Shown here piece by piece: positions 6,720 through 13,706 of a DNA stretch of 13,759 nt. A program made the position numbers and the translations under genes. Positions within the stretch are counted from its first letter, which is position 1. Each line of letters begins with the position of its first letter. The stretch spans positions 1-13,759 of the forward strand of contig JAKIVW010000034.1 of the NCBI GenBank assembly GCA_022750355.1. Direction: 5' to 3'. Origin of the DNA: Thermoplasmata archaeon. Its GTDB lineage: Archaea; Thermoplasmatota; Thermoplasmata; Lutacidiplasmatales; UBA184. The notes below the pieces were generated by a model that did no database searches, was not told the DNA's origin, and saw only the letters and a program-made list of their open reading frames with translations.

Positions 6720-9394
6720 GCGCCCCCTCCCTACCGTCGCGGTTCGAGCCGGCGGAGATCGAGGCGCGCTGGCAACGGGCGTGGTCCGAGGCGGAGATCT
6801 TCCGTGCCCCGGAGCGCCCGATCGGGACTCCGTTCTCGTTCATCCTCCCCCCTCCGAATGTGACGGGAGTACTGACCCTCGGGCACATGCTCGGGGACAC
6901 GGTGATGGACGTGCTCGCCCGGTACCACCGGATGGTCGGACACCCGACGCTCTGGGTGCCCGGTCTCGACCACGCCGGCCTCGCGACGCAGGTCGCCGTC
7001 CGTCGCGCGCTCGCCAAGGAAGGGGTTCGGTTGGAGGAGCTCCCCCGCGAGGAGGCGATCGCGCAGGTCGAGAAGTGGCGAGCCGCGCGAGAGTCTCGGA
7101 TCCGCGAGCAGACGCTCGCCGGGGGATTCTCGGTCGATTGGACCCGGTACCGGTACACCATGGACCCGCCCTCCGTCCGCGCGACGCGGGAGGTGTTCGT
7201 TCGCCTCTACCACGAGGGCCTGGTCTACCGGGCGGAGCGGATGGTGAATTGGGACCCCCGCCTCCGGACCGCCATCTCCGACCTCGAAGTACTCCATCCC
7301 GAGGAAACGGGTTCCCTCGTCCATCTCCAATACCCGTGGGCCGACGGGTCGCCGGGCGGGCTGGAGGTCGCGACCGTGCGGCCCGAGACGATCTTTGGCG
7401 ATGTCGCGATCGCCGTCCACCCGGACGACGCCCGCCACACGGCGGCCCTCGGCCGAGAGGTCCTGGTACCGATCAGCCGGCGCCCGATCCCGGTGATCAC
7501 CGACACGGCGATCGACCCCGCGTTCGGGTCGGGGGCGCTCAAGGTCACCCCCCGGCACGACCTGGTCGACTACGAAGTGTTCCAACGACATCCCGGACTC
7601 CCGATGCCGCCGGATGTGATCGACGACCGGGGCCGACTCGCGAGCGAGTGGGTACCCGCCGAGCTTCGGGGACTCGACCGCGACGAGGGACGCGCCCGGA
7701 CCCTCGAGCTCCTGCGCGCGGACGGGTACGTCCTCCGAGAGGTGGCGTATCGTCACGCGGTCGCTCGCTCGGAACGCTCGGACGCGGTGGTCGAGCCCCG
7801 ACTGTCCACCCAATGGTTCGTCCGAGTCGGCCCGTTGGCCGAGCCCGCCGTCGCGGCGGTCCGCGAGGGCCGGGTTCGGATCCATCCGGAGCGGTGGACG
7901 TTGACGTTCTACCGGTGGATGGAGACGATCCAGGACTGGTGCATTTCGCGTCAGGTCTTCTGGGGTCACCCGATTCCGGTCTACCACTGCACCCCCTGCG
8001 GCCACGACACGGTCACCGTCGAGGTACCGGAGAAGTGCGAGGAGTGCGGCGCCCGGGAGATCGTCTCCGACCCGGATGTGCTGGACACATGGTTCACATC
8101 GTGGTTGTGGCCGTTCGCGGCCCTGGGATGGCCGGAGCCCACGTCCGATTACTCCCACTACTACCCGACCAATGTACTCGTCACCGGCCGCGACATCATG
8201 TTCTTCTGGGTCGCCCGGATGATGATGGCCGGCGAACACTTCACCGGTCGCGCGCCGTTCTCCGACGTGTACTTCACCGGCATGCTGCGCGACGAGACCG
8301 GTCGAAAGTTGTCCAAGAGCCTCGGAAACTCCCCCGACCCGATGGACGTGATGCACGAACGGGGGGTCGACTCGATGCGCTTTGCGCTCCTCTTCCCCAA
8401 CCCCACGGAGGAGGACGGACCGTTCAGCAGTCACACGCTCGAAGGAGGGGCGCACTTCCTCACGAAGGTGTGGAACCTGGTTCGGTTCACGCTCCTGCAC
8501 GTTCCGCCCGGCTCTCCCCCCCCGAAGGCCGCCCCGACCTTCGCCCCCGACTCTCCCCTCGAGAACCGGTGGATCCTCTCCCGGTGGCGACGCACGGCCG
8601 AGGAGGTCGACCGCGCCCTCACGGCGTTCGAGCCCAACCGAGCCTCGACCGCGATCTACACGTTCTTGTGGCACGACCTCGCCGACCGCTACGTCGAGAT
8701 CGCGAAGGAGAGCCTGGTGGGACGGCAGGGGGAACCGGCCGCTCGGGAGGCCCGAGATACGTTGCTCTACGTAGTGGAGCGGACGCTCCGGCTGCTCCAC
8801 CCGATCGCGCCCCATCTGACCGAGGAGCTCTGGCACGCCGTACCGCACGACGGAGAACTGCTCGCGATGGCCCGGTGGCCCATCGCGGGTGAGGCCCCGG
8901 CCGACCCGGTCGCCGAGCTCGAGATGGAGACCGTCCTCGAGGCGGTGCGCCTCCTGCGCAACTTGCGCGCCGAAGAGCACGTCCCGCTCGACACCGTTCC
9001 TCCGGCGTGGATCCGGCCCGGCGGACCCGAGGTCGCTCGTCTGCTCGAACGGGAGCGGGGCACGCTCGAACGCCTCGCGCGGGTCCGCCCGGTCACCTTC
9101 CTCGGCCCTGGTGCGCCGGCACCCGCGCTGTCGGCGAGTCGGGTAGCCGCCTTGGGCGAGTGTTACATGGAGCGACCCACGGCGGGCCCGGAAGCGTCGG
9201 AGGCGCTCCAGAAGGAACGGGCCAAGCTCACCGCTCTCCTCGACAAGGCGCGCGCCCGGCTCTCCGACGCAGGATTCCGCGCCCGGGCCCCTCCCGAAGT
9301 GGTCCGGGAAGCCGAGGAGAAGGCGCGCGAACTCGCCGAACGGATCGGACGCATCGACGAACACTTGAAGGCGGAGGCGTCCCCGTCCCCATGA
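6716..9394 (+). CDS. valS: Valyl-tRNA synthetase
   Basis: An 892-residue class I synthetase that joins valine to tRNA-Val and edits mischarged threonine. The HIGH-type motif reads TLGH (54-57) within PPPNVTGVLTLGHM. The editing domain shows TVRPET (220-225) with GD...AVHPDD after it. A zinc site C425-C428...C441-C444 (CTPC, CEEC) precedes WFTSWLWPFAALGWP. The KMSKS motif reads KLSKS (531-535) before LGNSPDP. After the anticodon domain the chain ends in a charged coiled coil (about 826-888), the ValRS-specific C-terminal tRNA-binding arm. The start is GTG at 6716, overlapping the permease stop as GTGA; no later start would keep the conserved EIEARWQRAW region. An 8-base C run at 8516-8523 encodes prolines and leaves the frame intact. 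It sits third in the 4250-11038 cluster. Confidence 0.97.
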   Translation: MSAPSLPSRFEPAEIEARWQRAWSEAEIFRAPERPIGTPFSFILPPPNVTGVLTLGHMLGDTVMDVLARYHRMVGHPTLWVPGLDHAGLATQVAVRRALAKEGVRLEELPREEAIAQVEKWRAARESRIREQTLAGGFSVDWTRYRYTMDPPSVRATREVFVRLYHEGLVYRAERMVNWDPRLRTAISDLEVLHPEETGSLVHLQYPWADGSPGGLEVATVRPETIFGDVAIAVHPDDARHTAALGREVLVPISRRPIPVITDTAIDPAFGSGALKVTPRHDLVDYEVFQRHPGLPMPPDVIDDRGRLASEWVPAELRGLDRDEGRARTLELLRADGYVLREVAYRHAVARSERSDAVVEPRLSTQWFVRVGPLAEPAVAAVREGRVRIHPERWTLTFYRWMETIQDWCISRQVFWGHPIPVYHCTPCGHDTVTVEVPEKCEECGAREIVSDPDVLDTWFTSWLWPFAALGWPEPTSDYSHYYPTNVLVTGRDIMFFWVARMMMAGEHFTGRAPFSDVYFTGMLRDETGRKLSKSLGNSPDPMDVMHERGVDSMRFALLFPNPTEEDGPFSSHTLEGGAHFLTKVWNLVRFTLLHVPPGSPPPKAAPTFAPDSPLENRWILSRWRRTAEEVDRALTAFEPNRASTAIYTFLWHDLADRYVEIAKESLVGRQGEPAAREARDTLLYVVERTLRLLHPIAPHLTEELWHAVPHDGELLAMARWPIAGEAPADPVAELEMETVLEAVRLLRNLRAEEHVPLDTVPPAWIRPGGPEVARLLERERGTLERLARVRPVTFLGPGAPAPALSASRVAALGECYMERPTAGPEASEALQKERAKLTALLDKARARLSDAGFRARAPPEVVREAEEKARELAERIGRIDEHLKAEASPSP

Positions 9395-10392
9395 CCGCCC
9401 GCCTTTCCAAGCCCCCGGCCCGCCGAGCCCGGACTCCCGCCGCGAAGGCCCCACCCACTCCCTCGCCTCCCATCGGTTCGATCCCTTTATCCGCCGGCCG
9501 CCGGGAGCATCCCCTTCTCGGACTCGGGCTGTGGGCCCTGGGTCGTTGGACGCCGACCGACGAAGCGCGGACCAAGGCGACGATCGGACGGGCGTATGAA
9601 CGCGGTTTCCGATGGTTCGATACGGCCGAGGTGTACGGGAGCGGACGCTCGGAGCGGATCCTCGGCGACGTCCTCCTGCGCGCGGCGGGCGGCGCCCCCG
9701 ACGCCTTCGTCACCACCAAGGTCTCCTGGGAACACCTGCGACCGGCCCAGGTACGGGCGAGCCTCATCAACAGCCTCGAGCGACTGGGACGAACGTCGGT
9801 CGACCTCTACCTCATCCATGCTCCGGACGCGAAGGTCCCGCTCGCCCAGACCCTGCCGGCGCTCGAAGCGCTCTGGAAGGAAGGACGGATCGGGGCGCTC
9901 GGCGTATCGAACTTCGGTGTGGAGGAGCTCGAGGAGGTCGCCCGCCACCTCGCGGAGGCGAAGATCGCCGTCAACCAGGTTCGCTACAACCTGTTCGACC
10001 GCGACGACGCCGAACCGGTCCGGGAGTACTGCCGCTCCCACCAGATCCTGATCGAGGCGTACTCCCCGCTCGCCCGGGGCCTGCTCCACGGGCGCTACCT
10101 CGACACGGAGAAGCCGACCCCCGAGTTCAAACGGTTCATCCAACGTCAGGCGGAGACCGACCCCCTGCCCGACATCCTCGTCCGGGCGCGTGCGCTTCGG
10201 GACCTGGCGAAAGAGGCCGGGGTCCCGCTCGGGTCGATCGCCCTCCACTGGCTCCGGCGCAACGGTGCCGCGCCCATCGTGGGCGCGAGCCGCCCGGAGC
10301 AGGTCGACGGAAACCTCGCCGCCTGGTCCATCCGCCCCGACGACTCGGTTCTCGACCGAGCGGATGCGATCGCCCGGGGCGACCGTGCTTAA
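9391..10392 (+). CDS. Aldo/keto reductase
   Basis: A 333-residue NADPH- (or NADH-) dependent aldo/keto reductase with a TIM-barrel fold. The full catalytic tetrad is visible: D77 and Y82 in FDTAEVYG, K110 in VTTKVSW and H143 in LIHAPD. The C-terminal cofactor loop reads PIVGASRPEQVDGN, and GVSNFG is also present. These are features of the broad AKR class that includes voltage-channel-beta-like and sugar or aldehyde reductases. The natural substrate cannot be deduced. The family usually begins near residue 29 here (IPLSAGRREHPLLGLGLWALG), so the first 28 residues, rich in Pro, Ala and Arg, are an extra tail. ATG 9391 is the only usable start and overlaps the valS stop as ATGA. Confidence 0.92.
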   Translation: MTARLSKPPARRARTPAAKAPPTPSPPIGSIPLSAGRREHPLLGLGLWALGRWTPTDEARTKATIGRAYERGFRWFDTAEVYGSGRSERILGDVLLRAAGGAPDAFVTTKVSWEHLRPAQVRASLINSLERLGRTSVDLYLIHAPDAKVPLAQTLPALEALWKEGRIGALGVSNFGVEELEEVARHLAEAKIAVNQVRYNLFDRDDAEPVREYCRSHQILIEAYSPLARGLLHGRYLDTEKPTPEFKRFIQRQAETDPLPDILVRARALRDLAKEAGVPLGSIALHWLRRNGAAPIVGASRPEQVDGNLAAWSIRPDDSVLDRADAIARGDRA

Positions 10393-11038
10393 GCTGGTCG
10401 CCATCGACATGGACGGGACCCTCGTCGACGTGGCGAGCTCGTGGGCGGCCGTCCATCACCACTTCCAGGACCACAACGCCGACGGGTTGCGCGACTTCCT
10501 CGCTGGCCGGATCGACGATCACGAGTTCATCCGGACGGACGTTCGGGTCTGGCACCGCCACGCCCCCGACCTGCGGATCGACGATCTGGAAGCGATCCTC
10601 AACCGGGTGCCGCTGATGCCCGGCGCGGCCACGCTCATCACCGGCCTTCGAGCGCGGGGGGCCACGACCGCGATCATCAGCGGGGGGATCGACCTCCTCG
10701 CACGACGCGTCGCGCGCGAGCTGGGGATCGACCTCTCGCTCGCGAACGGTTTCCGGGTCGACGGGGACGGTCGGGTGACCGGAGAAGGGATCGTCCGGGT
10801 TCCGATCAACGGGAAAGAAGGCGTACTGGCGGGGCTCCAACACCAACTCGGGATCCGGGTGGAGGAGACCGCCTCCGTCGGGAACTCGGAGATCGACGTC
10901 GGCCTCTTCCGTCGGAGCCGAGTGGGGGTGGCGTTCCAACCGGAGGACGAAGCGGTCCGTCGAGGCGCCACCCACATCGTCACGGAGAAGGACCTGGGAC
11001 GGGTCCTGGAGACGCTGCGCGACTTCCCCGACCCCTAG
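10385..11038 (+). CDS. HAD-family phosphatase, phosphoserine-phosphatase-like
   Basis: A 217-residue HAD hydrolase. Motif I is DMDGT (D8 nucleophile, D10 general acid), motif II is ISGG with S99, motif III is K144 in NGKEG, and motif IV is GNSEID (166-171). The cap is a helical insert after motif I (about residues 18-75), as in subfamily IB enzymes related to SerB. The length matches phosphoserine phosphatases, but the substrate could be another small phosphate ester. In motif IV the first acidic residue, normally Asp (GDS/GDG..D), is Asn167, while D171 is kept, so magnesium binding may differ. The start is GTG at 10385, overlapping the reductase stop by 8 bases; it places the nucleophile at the usual position near the N-terminus. 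This is the last gene of the 4250-11038 cluster. Confidence 0.88.
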   Translation: MLKLVAIDMDGTLVDVASSWAAVHHHFQDHNADGLRDFLAGRIDDHEFIRTDVRVWHRHAPDLRIDDLEAILNRVPLMPGAATLITGLRARGATTAIISGGIDLLARRVARELGIDLSLANGFRVDGDGRVTGEGIVRVPINGKEGVLAGLQHQLGIRVEETASVGNSEIDVGLFRRSRVGVAFQPEDEAVRRGATHIVTEKDLGRVLETLRDFPDP

Positions 11039-11044
11039 GTCCGG

Positions 11045-11072
11045 CCGGGAATCCTTATCCCCCGCATCCCGG
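11045..11072 (+). promoter_or_regulatory. Promoter of the aIF2-beta gene, TATA inside an inverted repeat
   Basis: CCTTATCC (11053-11060) is a TATA-like element 31-38 bases before the ATG at 11091, which leaves a leader of about 10 bases. It is framed by CCGGGA (11045-11050) and TCCCGG (11067-11072), an exact 6-bp inverted repeat centred within 2 bases of the TATA-like word. The repeat may be an operator or chance. Confidence 0.5.
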
Positions 11073-11090
11073 TTCGTAGGTTGTTCTCTG

Positions 11091-11708
11091 ATGGAAGCGT
11101 ACCAAGCCCTCCTCGAACGTGCGCATACGAAGCTCCCTCCGGTCCGAACGGGCGGCGAGCGATTCCAGGTGCCCGAGCCCGACGTGATGACCGACGGGAA
11201 GAACACGGTCATCCGGAACTTTCAGGAGATCTGCACCGTCCTCCGCCGGGAGCCGGCGCACGTCATCGGCTACCTGGCTCGCGAAGTCGGATGTCCCGGG
11301 GTCCTGGACGGTCCCCGCGGCGTGCTCAAGTCGAGGGTCACGAAGGACCAGATCGCCCAGCGGCTGCGCGAGTACACCGCGAAGTACGTCATCTGTTCGG
11401 AGTGCAAGAGGCCCGACACCCACCTCTCCAAGGACGGGCGGCTCACCCTTCTCATCTGCGAAGCGTGCGGGGCCCAACGGCCGGTCACGATGCGTCGGGT
11501 CGTCGCCCCCGAGAAACCCCGGGCACCGGTCGAGGTCGGCGAGGTCTACCGCCTCGTCATCGAGGACGTGGGCCGCCGCGGGGATGGGGTCGCGAAGAAG
11601 GAAGGGTTCGTCATCTTCGTGACGGGCGCGAACCAACGGGGTACGACCGTGAACGCGAAGGTGACCAAGGTGCTCGGCAACAACGCCTACGCCATCGTCC
11701 AACCGTAA
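11091..11708 (+). CDS. eif2b: Translation initiation factor aIF2 subunit beta, with TRAM domain
   Basis: A 205-residue beta subunit of the heterotrimeric initiation factor aIF2, which delivers initiator Met-tRNA to the small ribosomal subunit. The alpha/beta core (about residues 20-95: FQVPEPDVMTDGKNTVIRNF, LAREVG) is followed by a C4 zinc ribbon with C102, C105, C123 and C126. A TRAM domain (about 149-203) is fused at the C-terminus and reads GEVYRLVIEDVGRRGDGVAKK and NAKVTKVL. TRAM is an RNA-binding beta-barrel. aIF2-beta proteins with this extra domain are known from some euryarchaea, and those without it are nearer 140 residues. The ATG at 11091 is set by the promoter upstream and the conserved N-terminus. 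No Shine-Dalgarno sequence is seen. The protease gene follows after 6 bases. Confidence 0.96.
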   Translation: MEAYQALLERAHTKLPPVRTGGERFQVPEPDVMTDGKNTVIRNFQEICTVLRREPAHVIGYLAREVGCPGVLDGPRGVLKSRVTKDQIAQRLREYTAKYVICSECKRPDTHLSKDGRLTLLICEACGAQRPVTMRRVVAPEKPRAPVEVGEVYRLVIEDVGRRGDGVAKKEGFVIFVTGANQRGTTVNAKVTKVLGNNAYAIVQP

Positions 11709-11714
11709 CCCACG

Positions 11715-12683
11715 ATGCGCAGCGTCCGCTGGCTCGGCCTCCTCGCGCTCTACGTCGGAGCGCAGACCGTCGGGCTCATCCTCGCCGACCCGTTCCGCTC
11801 CGCGGGGCTCGCCTCCGGCTCGAACCCGCAGAGCGTCACGACGCCCCTGTTCATCATCGCGCTCATCGTCGTGGCGCCGCTGCTGATCCTCTTCATCGCC
11901 CGCAAGAAGGGCGGAACGGCCGCCCTGCGCCACCTCATCCTGGTCGGGATCGCCTCCGCCCTCTACATCACCCTCTTCGCGACGTTCTCGGTGCTTCCGC
12001 TCGGCAGCTACCTGCCACCCCCGTACGCCGCGGAGCTGAACATCGACTGGGCGCTCGTACTCGCCGGCGCCGTCAGCGCCAGCCTCTACCTCGCCCTCCT
12101 TCTCGAACCCCAATGGTGGGTCGTCGACCTGGTCGGGTTCCTCGCGGCCGGCGCGCTGGTCGCGATCCTCGGGATCTCGTTCGCGATCCTCCCCGTGTTC
12201 ATCCTGCTGCTGTTGCTGATGGTGTACGACGCGATCGCGGTCTACCAGACGAAGCACATGCTCTCCCTCGCCGACGTCGTCGTCGACATGAAACTCCCGA
12301 TCCTGATGGTGATGCCCGACTCGGCGGGGTATGACTACACCGCCGCGCCCTCGCTCAAGGAGCAGCGGGGCCAGCCGGTCACGGAGCGGGCGGCGCTGTT
12401 CATGGGACTCGGCGACGTCGTGATCCCCGGCGCCCTCGTCACCTCCGCGTTCGTCTGGCTCCCGGTGCATCCGCTCATCCTCGGGGTCGGAGCGAACCTC
12501 GTCTGTGCCCTCGCGGCGATGGTGGGCTCGCTCGTCGGGTACGGGGTGCTCATGCGCCTCGTCCTGCGTGGCAACGCCCAGGCGGGGCTGCCGTTCCTGA
12601 ACGGGGGCGCGCTCCTCGGGTACACGGTCGCGTTCGTGCTGATCTTCCACTCGTTCGGCCTCGGGTTCACGGGAGCGCTTTAA
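11715..12683 (+). CDS. Presenilin/signal-peptide-peptidase-like intramembrane aspartyl protease
   Basis: A 322-residue membrane protein with about nine hydrophobic segments, close to the archaeal presenilin homologue size. The two signature aspartates are present: D172 in the YD motif (MVYDAIAVYQTKHM) and D234 in GLGD (231-234). The loop between them is hydrophilic (about 201-225). The third motif, normally PAL, reads P293-F294-L295 in GLPFLNGG, so its middle residue is replaced. Family members cut transmembrane segments inside the membrane, including leftover signal peptides; the archaeal substrates are largely unknown. The ATG at 11715 lies 6 bases after the aIF2-beta stop, without its own promoter, so the gene is probably co-transcribed with that translation factor. 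The short N-terminal basic start (MRSVRW) before the first helix looks complete. Confidence 0.92.
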   Translation: MRSVRWLGLLALYVGAQTVGLILADPFRSAGLASGSNPQSVTTPLFIIALIVVAPLLILFIARKKGGTAALRHLILVGIASALYITLFATFSVLPLGSYLPPPYAAELNIDWALVLAGAVSASLYLALLLEPQWWVVDLVGFLAAGALVAILGISFAILPVFILLLLLMVYDAIAVYQTKHMLSLADVVVDMKLPILMVMPDSAGYDYTAAPSLKEQRGQPVTERAALFMGLGDVVIPGALVTSAFVWLPVHPLILGVGANLVCALAAMVGSLVGYGVLMRLVLRGNAQAGLPFLNGGALLGYTVAFVLIFHSFGLGFTGAL

Positions 12684-12684
12684 C
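12678..12684 (+). promoter_or_regulatory. TATA-like element before the deoxyhypusine synthase gene
   Basis: CTTTAAC overlaps the protease stop codon, and its TTTAA begins 27 bases before the ATG at 12706. This spacing suits a leaderless message started inside the operon, in addition to read-through from upstream. Confidence 0.4.
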
Positions 12685-12705
12685 GTCCCGCGGCTCCGGC
12701 CCCGC

Positions 12706-13650
12706 ATGCCCCGCCGGGTCGAGGATGTCCGCGTCGACGACGCTCCGTCCCTGGACGCGTTGGTCCGGCGGCTCGAAGCGGGCGGGGGGTTCAGTGCGAA
12801 GGGAGTGGCGGACGGGACCTCCCTCCTGACCCGGATCCTGGCCGACGAGAAGATGACGACCTTCCTCTCGTTCCCGGCGGACATCGTCGCCACCGGAACT
12901 CGGGGCGTCCTCGCCCAGCTCGTGCGGGACGGGTACGTCGACGCGATCATCACCACCTGCGGGACGTTGGACCACGACCTCGCCCGATCCTACCGACCCT
13001 ACTATCACGGCGCGTGGGACCTGGATGACGCGGACCTCCACCGACGCCACCTCTACCGGCTCGGCAACCTCGTCATTCCCGAAGCGAACTACGGGACGAT
13101 CATCGAACGCAAGATGCGACCCATTCTCGAGGGGTTGTGGAACGGCGGGACGCGCGCCCTCTCCACGGTCGACCTCTGCCGGGCGATCGGCGCTTCGCTG
13201 CCCGCCCGCACCGGGGACTCGAGCATCCTTCGGGCGGCGTATGACCGCAAGGTCCCGGTCATCGTCCCCGGGATCACGGACGGGGCCGTCGGCTCGCAGG
13301 CGTGGCTCTACTGGCAGGACCACCGGGGTCTCTCCTTCGACCTGTTCTCCGACGAGCAATTGCTCTCGGACCTCGTGTTTGGGGCCACGCGGAGCGGCGC
13401 GATCCTGCTCGGGGGCGGGATCTCGAAGCACCACACGATCTGGTGGAACCAGTTCCGGGACGGTCTCGACGCCGCGCTCTACCTCACGACCGCGGTGGAG
13501 TGGGACGGGAGCCTCTCCGGGGCCCGGACCCGGGAGGCGATCTCCTGGGGGAAGGTCAAGCCCCACGCGCGCCACCAGACGGTGGAAGGGGACATCACGG
13601 TCCTGTTCCCCCTCATGGTCGGAGCCGCCCTCGAACGGCTGAAGGCCTGA
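12706..13650 (+). CDS. dys: Deoxyhypusine synthase
   Basis: A 314-residue enzyme that moves the aminobutyl group of spermidine, using NAD, onto one lysine of aIF5A, the first step of hypusine formation. The active-site lysine, which forms the enzyme-imine intermediate, is K283 in the family-typical AISWGK. The earlier family patterns are also visible: FLSFPADIVATGTRG near the N-terminus (NAD-binding region), DAIITTCGTLDHDLAR, GNLVIPEANYG, VPVIVPGITDGAVGSQ and ILLGGGISKHHTIWWNQFRDG. The length is normal for archaeal members and the catalytic parts are complete. The ATG at 12706 gives an N-terminus of ordinary length and lies 22 bases after the protease stop. Together with aIF2-beta upstream, it makes this a translation-factor neighbourhood. 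Confidence 0.96.
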   Translation: MPRRVEDVRVDDAPSLDALVRRLEAGGGFSAKGVADGTSLLTRILADEKMTTFLSFPADIVATGTRGVLAQLVRDGYVDAIITTCGTLDHDLARSYRPYYHGAWDLDDADLHRRHLYRLGNLVIPEANYGTIIERKMRPILEGLWNGGTRALSTVDLCRAIGASLPARTGDSSILRAAYDRKVPVIVPGITDGAVGSQAWLYWQDHRGLSFDLFSDEQLLSDLVFGATRSGAILLGGGISKHHTIWWNQFRDGLDAALYLTTAVEWDGSLSGARTREAISWGKVKPHARHQTVEGDITVLFPLMVGAALERLKA

Positions 13651-13667
13651 AACGCGCCGCGTCCGAG

Positions 13668-13675
13668 CCTTTATC
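13668..13675 (+). promoter_or_regulatory. TATA-like promoter of the tRNA-Lys gene
   Basis: CCTTTATC lies 32-39 bases before the mature 5' end of the tRNA, which leaves a short leader to be removed by RNase P. It is the only AT-rich word in the 56-base gap after the deoxyhypusine synthase gene. Confidence 0.5.
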
Positions 13676-13706
13676 TCTCGGAGTCCAGTCGGCCCGAACC
13701 GTCTGT

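Noticed and set aside
6731..9454. 907-codon open frame on the minus strand opposite valS
   Set aside because: Same codon-bias mirror effect; the composition is Arg/Gly/Asp/Val-heavy without motifs, and the + strand holds an unmistakable ValRS.
9483..9492. CCCTTTATCC as a promoter for a shorter aldo/keto reductase
   Set aside because: No ATG, GTG or TTG lies in frame within the expected distance, and the catalytic domain already begins there, so it is kept only as a curiosity under findings.
10880..10897. Phosphatase as an inactive pseudoenzyme
   Set aside because: The nucleophile D8, acid D10, S99, K144 and D171 are all present, so one Asn substitution does not justify calling it dead.
11055..12956. 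633-codon open frame on the minus strand opposite aIF2-beta and the protease
   Set aside because: It spans several real genes and the promoter, has low-complexity Arg/Asp/Glu content, and is the complement of hydrophobic codons in the protease.
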